From Skeletonema tropicum (Eukaryota; Bacillariophyta; Thalassiosirophyceae; Thalassiosirales; Thalassiosiraceae), in the NCBI GenBank assembly GCA_037178625.1, contig CM074140.1, forward strand, positions 2,294,001 to 2,358,000: 64,000 nucleotides of DNA. Reading direction: 5' to 3'. The notes under the pieces were generated by a model, which was not told where the DNA came from, did no database searches, and saw only the letters and a program-made list of their open reading frames with translations. The position numbers were made by a program, and so were the translations under genes. The stretch's first letter is position 1. Each line of letters starts with the position of its first letter. Below are positions 62,223 through 64,000 of this stretch, piece after piece.

Positions 62223-62816
62223 ATGCCGACGTCTTCAACAACACTTCAAAGGCAGTGGGGCAAGGTGCAAAAGCTAGTGTGGCAAACATCATCGTCCACC
62301 CCATTATTATTTGAAATCTTGCAAATTTACATGAAAGATGACGGCACCTACCCCAACAACGAGAACTACCCCACACTAATCTACAAGAATGCATTTCACG
62401 GCAGCGAAACCGACGGTAGACAGCTGCTACTGTCCAACAAAAACGACTGGACAGAGCCATGGGTTTGGGGAATATTTTCGTTTCATCATTATCATACAAA
62501 AGCGTGGGAGCTATTGCTTTGTGTCTGCGGCTCGGCGTCGATTCAACTCGGGGGTGATTCCGGGTCGACAGTCAAGATTGATAAGGGTGACTTGGTCTTG
62601 ATTCCACCTGGGTTGGCTCATAAACAGCTGGAAGAGGAGGATGGATTTAGTTTACTGGGATCGTATCCAACGTTTGGATTTGATGGGAGGATTGATACGT
62701 GCAGGGGCAAACCGACAGATGAAGAACGGAGAAGGATTCAAGCGTGTTATGTGCCCAAGACAGATCCGATATTTAACTTGAATATTGAAGAATTGTGTAG
62801 CAGCTCAGTGGAATGA
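62223..62816 (+). CDS. YjlB-like cupin-domain protein
   Basis: 197 residues from ATG 62223. The N-terminal half ends with EPWVWGIFSFHHYHTKAWEL. The single cupin barrel (about 85-160) shows HYHTKAWELLLCVCGSASIQ, GDLVLIPPGLAHKQLEEEDG and LLGSYPTFGFDGRID, followed by a C-terminal segment DEERRRIQACYVPKTDPIF. Spacing and motifs match YjlB-type cupins, small soluble proteins of uncertain activity. Some metal-ligand His positions are kept (HYH, AHK). Intronless. The left homologue is destroyed by a transposon and two further 5' fragments exist, so this is the only intact copy in the window. The upstream tandem duplication could affect expression. Confidence 0.85.
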   Translation: MPTSSTTLQRQWGKVQKLVWQTSSSTPLLFEILQIYMKDDGTYPNNENYPTLIYKNAFHGSETDGRQLLLSNKNDWTEPWVWGIFSFHHYHTKAWELLLCVCGSASIQLGGDSGSTVKIDKGDLVLIPPGLAHKQLEEEDGFSLLGSYPTFGFDGRIDTCRGKPTDEERRRIQACYVPKTDPIFNLNIEELCSSSVE

Positions 62817-62925
62817 GAGTAACTTGACTTTGATGAGCAATATAGTTGATGAAAACTTGAGATGATCAATGAGCAATGGACTACAATTTCAACACGAACA
62901 ATATAGCGCTGTTTCGTCGCAACAC

Positions 62926-64000
62926 GGTAAACTCGCACTACATCCCAGAGAGTGGCTATGGCCTCCTCCTAGTGGATGCTCGCAATGCTTTCAATGAACT
63001 CAATCGATACAACAACAACATGTTGTGGGAAGTATACCATCGATGCCCCCCACTCGCAAAGATAGCTTTCAACCGCTATCGACACCATAGCCTTTGCTTT
63101 ATGCGGAATGAAATGGGAGAAGACACTACCGTCATTGCGTGCAAGGAGGGCATCACGCAGGGGTGCTGCCTGTCTATGGTGTGCTATGGCATCGCCCTGA
63201 TGCCACTAGCGGAATGGTTAAGGGAAAACGTCCCCGGAGCTCTCCAACCTTGGTATGTTGATGATCTCGGCGGTGTCGGTACCGCACTCGATAACGCTAC
63301 TATGCTTCAGCTTCTCAAAGAAAAGGGGCCCTATGTTGGATACTATCCCGAACCAGATAAATCCCACTACATTTGTATGCCGCAAGATGAGGATGCTGCA
63401 CGAGCATCCTTTGAAGCGGCTGGCATCTCGGAACTGAATTATGGATGCCACCACCGATACCTTGGTGGAGTGTATGGTGATGCAGCTGAGAAGGAGGAGT
63501 GGGTCAAGAAGAAAGTGGAACAGTGGGTATATTGCGTGGAAGTCCTTGGCAAATGTGCCTACACACAACCCCACAGGCAGCCTATGCAGGTTTTGTACTG
63601 TCTCTTCAGAATGAATGGACATACTTATCGCGCATTGTGCCAAACGTGGGGCCCCTTCTTGCTCCGATTGAGGTTGCCATTAGAGAGAAATTTATCCCAC
63701 CTCTCTTTGGCATCTCCCCATCGGAATTATCTGGAGAGTTGCGACACCTGCTTTCCCTTAGTGTGAAACATGCAGGCTTAGCAATCCGGTTCCCTGTGGA
63801 ACAATCTGAGGATTGCTTCAAAACGTCGACAAGCGGTGGAACACCTGGTTGAAACGCTGGTCAATCGTCGGGAACTCTGCCCGAAAACCCACCAGTACTC
63901 AGCTATGATGGCTAAAATTGGATCGCAGGAAGCGAAGAAGCTTGATGCTGAGTGCCATCTCACCCAGTGGGGGAGAGAGAAACCAGGTGATAAGAGGAGG
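62926..64000 (+). pseudogene. Reverse transcriptase relic (YVDD type), runs off the window
   Basis: It starts abruptly after the cupin 3' flank (junction near 62925) with HYIPESGYGLLLVDARNAFN (RT motif A), then GITQGCCLSMVCYGIALMPL (motif B), QPWYVDDLGGVG (motif C) and YLGGVYGDAAEKEEWVKKK. A frameshift near 63571 moves the frame to one reading PQAAYAGFVLSLQNEWTYL and REKFIPPLFGISPSELSGEL. A second break after 63800 leads to RELCPKTHQYSAMMAKIGSQ at the window end. It is homologous to the left relic 35090-37941. Family not assigned; 5' truncated. Confidence 0.75.

Overview
The window looks like nuclear DNA from a diatom (genus not determinable here). The grounds are family-level: a spliced DUF6824 gene whose product opens with GRGGAVNSHEGNKRYRELV, a cyclin with the extended Asn/Ser-rich N-terminus common in diatom-specific cyclins, three copies of a short diatom-expanded protein (WYS..D and GLE motifs), a Copia element of the type common in diatoms, and a dense population of DNA transposons and TIR elements. 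No prokaryotic organisation, rRNA or CRISPR array was seen.

Layout. 0-16 kb is accessory: a decayed copy of the diatom-expanded gene, then an old piggyBac-like relic split by a young Copia element (2649-7380, identical LTRs, 5-bp TSD), several TIR elements, gene debris, an intact reverse-strand copy of the diatom gene (12859-13452) and more inverted-repeat elements. 16-21 kb holds a TA-flanked mariner-type TIR element and two ruined genes. 22.2-27.8 kb is the ordinary host-gene island: DUF6824 gene (minus, one intron), a membrane-anchored M28 metallopeptidase-like protein whose catalytic Glu reads Lys, and a cyclin (minus).

From 28.7 kb to the end the window is dominated by a large inverted duplication. 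Inner arms 37942-46571 and 50658-59263 are almost identical and separated by a 4.1-kb spacer that carries a third diatom-gene copy and three TIR elements. Outer, less identical homologous blocks carry a YjlB-like cupin gene (intact at 62223-62816; on the left split by a 4885-bp piggyBac-like transposon) and a tRNA-Pro(AGG) gene, present four times. Between inner and outer blocks the two sides differ. The left has a reverse-transcriptase relic riddled with a LINE tail, a 394-bp TIR element and a 78-bp foldback. The right has the remainder of a ~1000-residue unidentified transposase-like gene.

How parts relate: the cupin 5' region with its tRNA neighbour has been duplicated and sits directly upstream of the transposase-like ORF, so that ORF may use the cupin promoter. 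The undisturbed cupin copy serves as an empty site and fixes the exact ends of the piggyBac-like insertion. The most unusual small-scale signal is in the Copia element: the sequence immediately after the 5' LTR is a perfect 16-nt complement of a segment inside the same LTR and does not look like a tRNA primer site. This is the arrangement expected of a self-priming retrotransposon.
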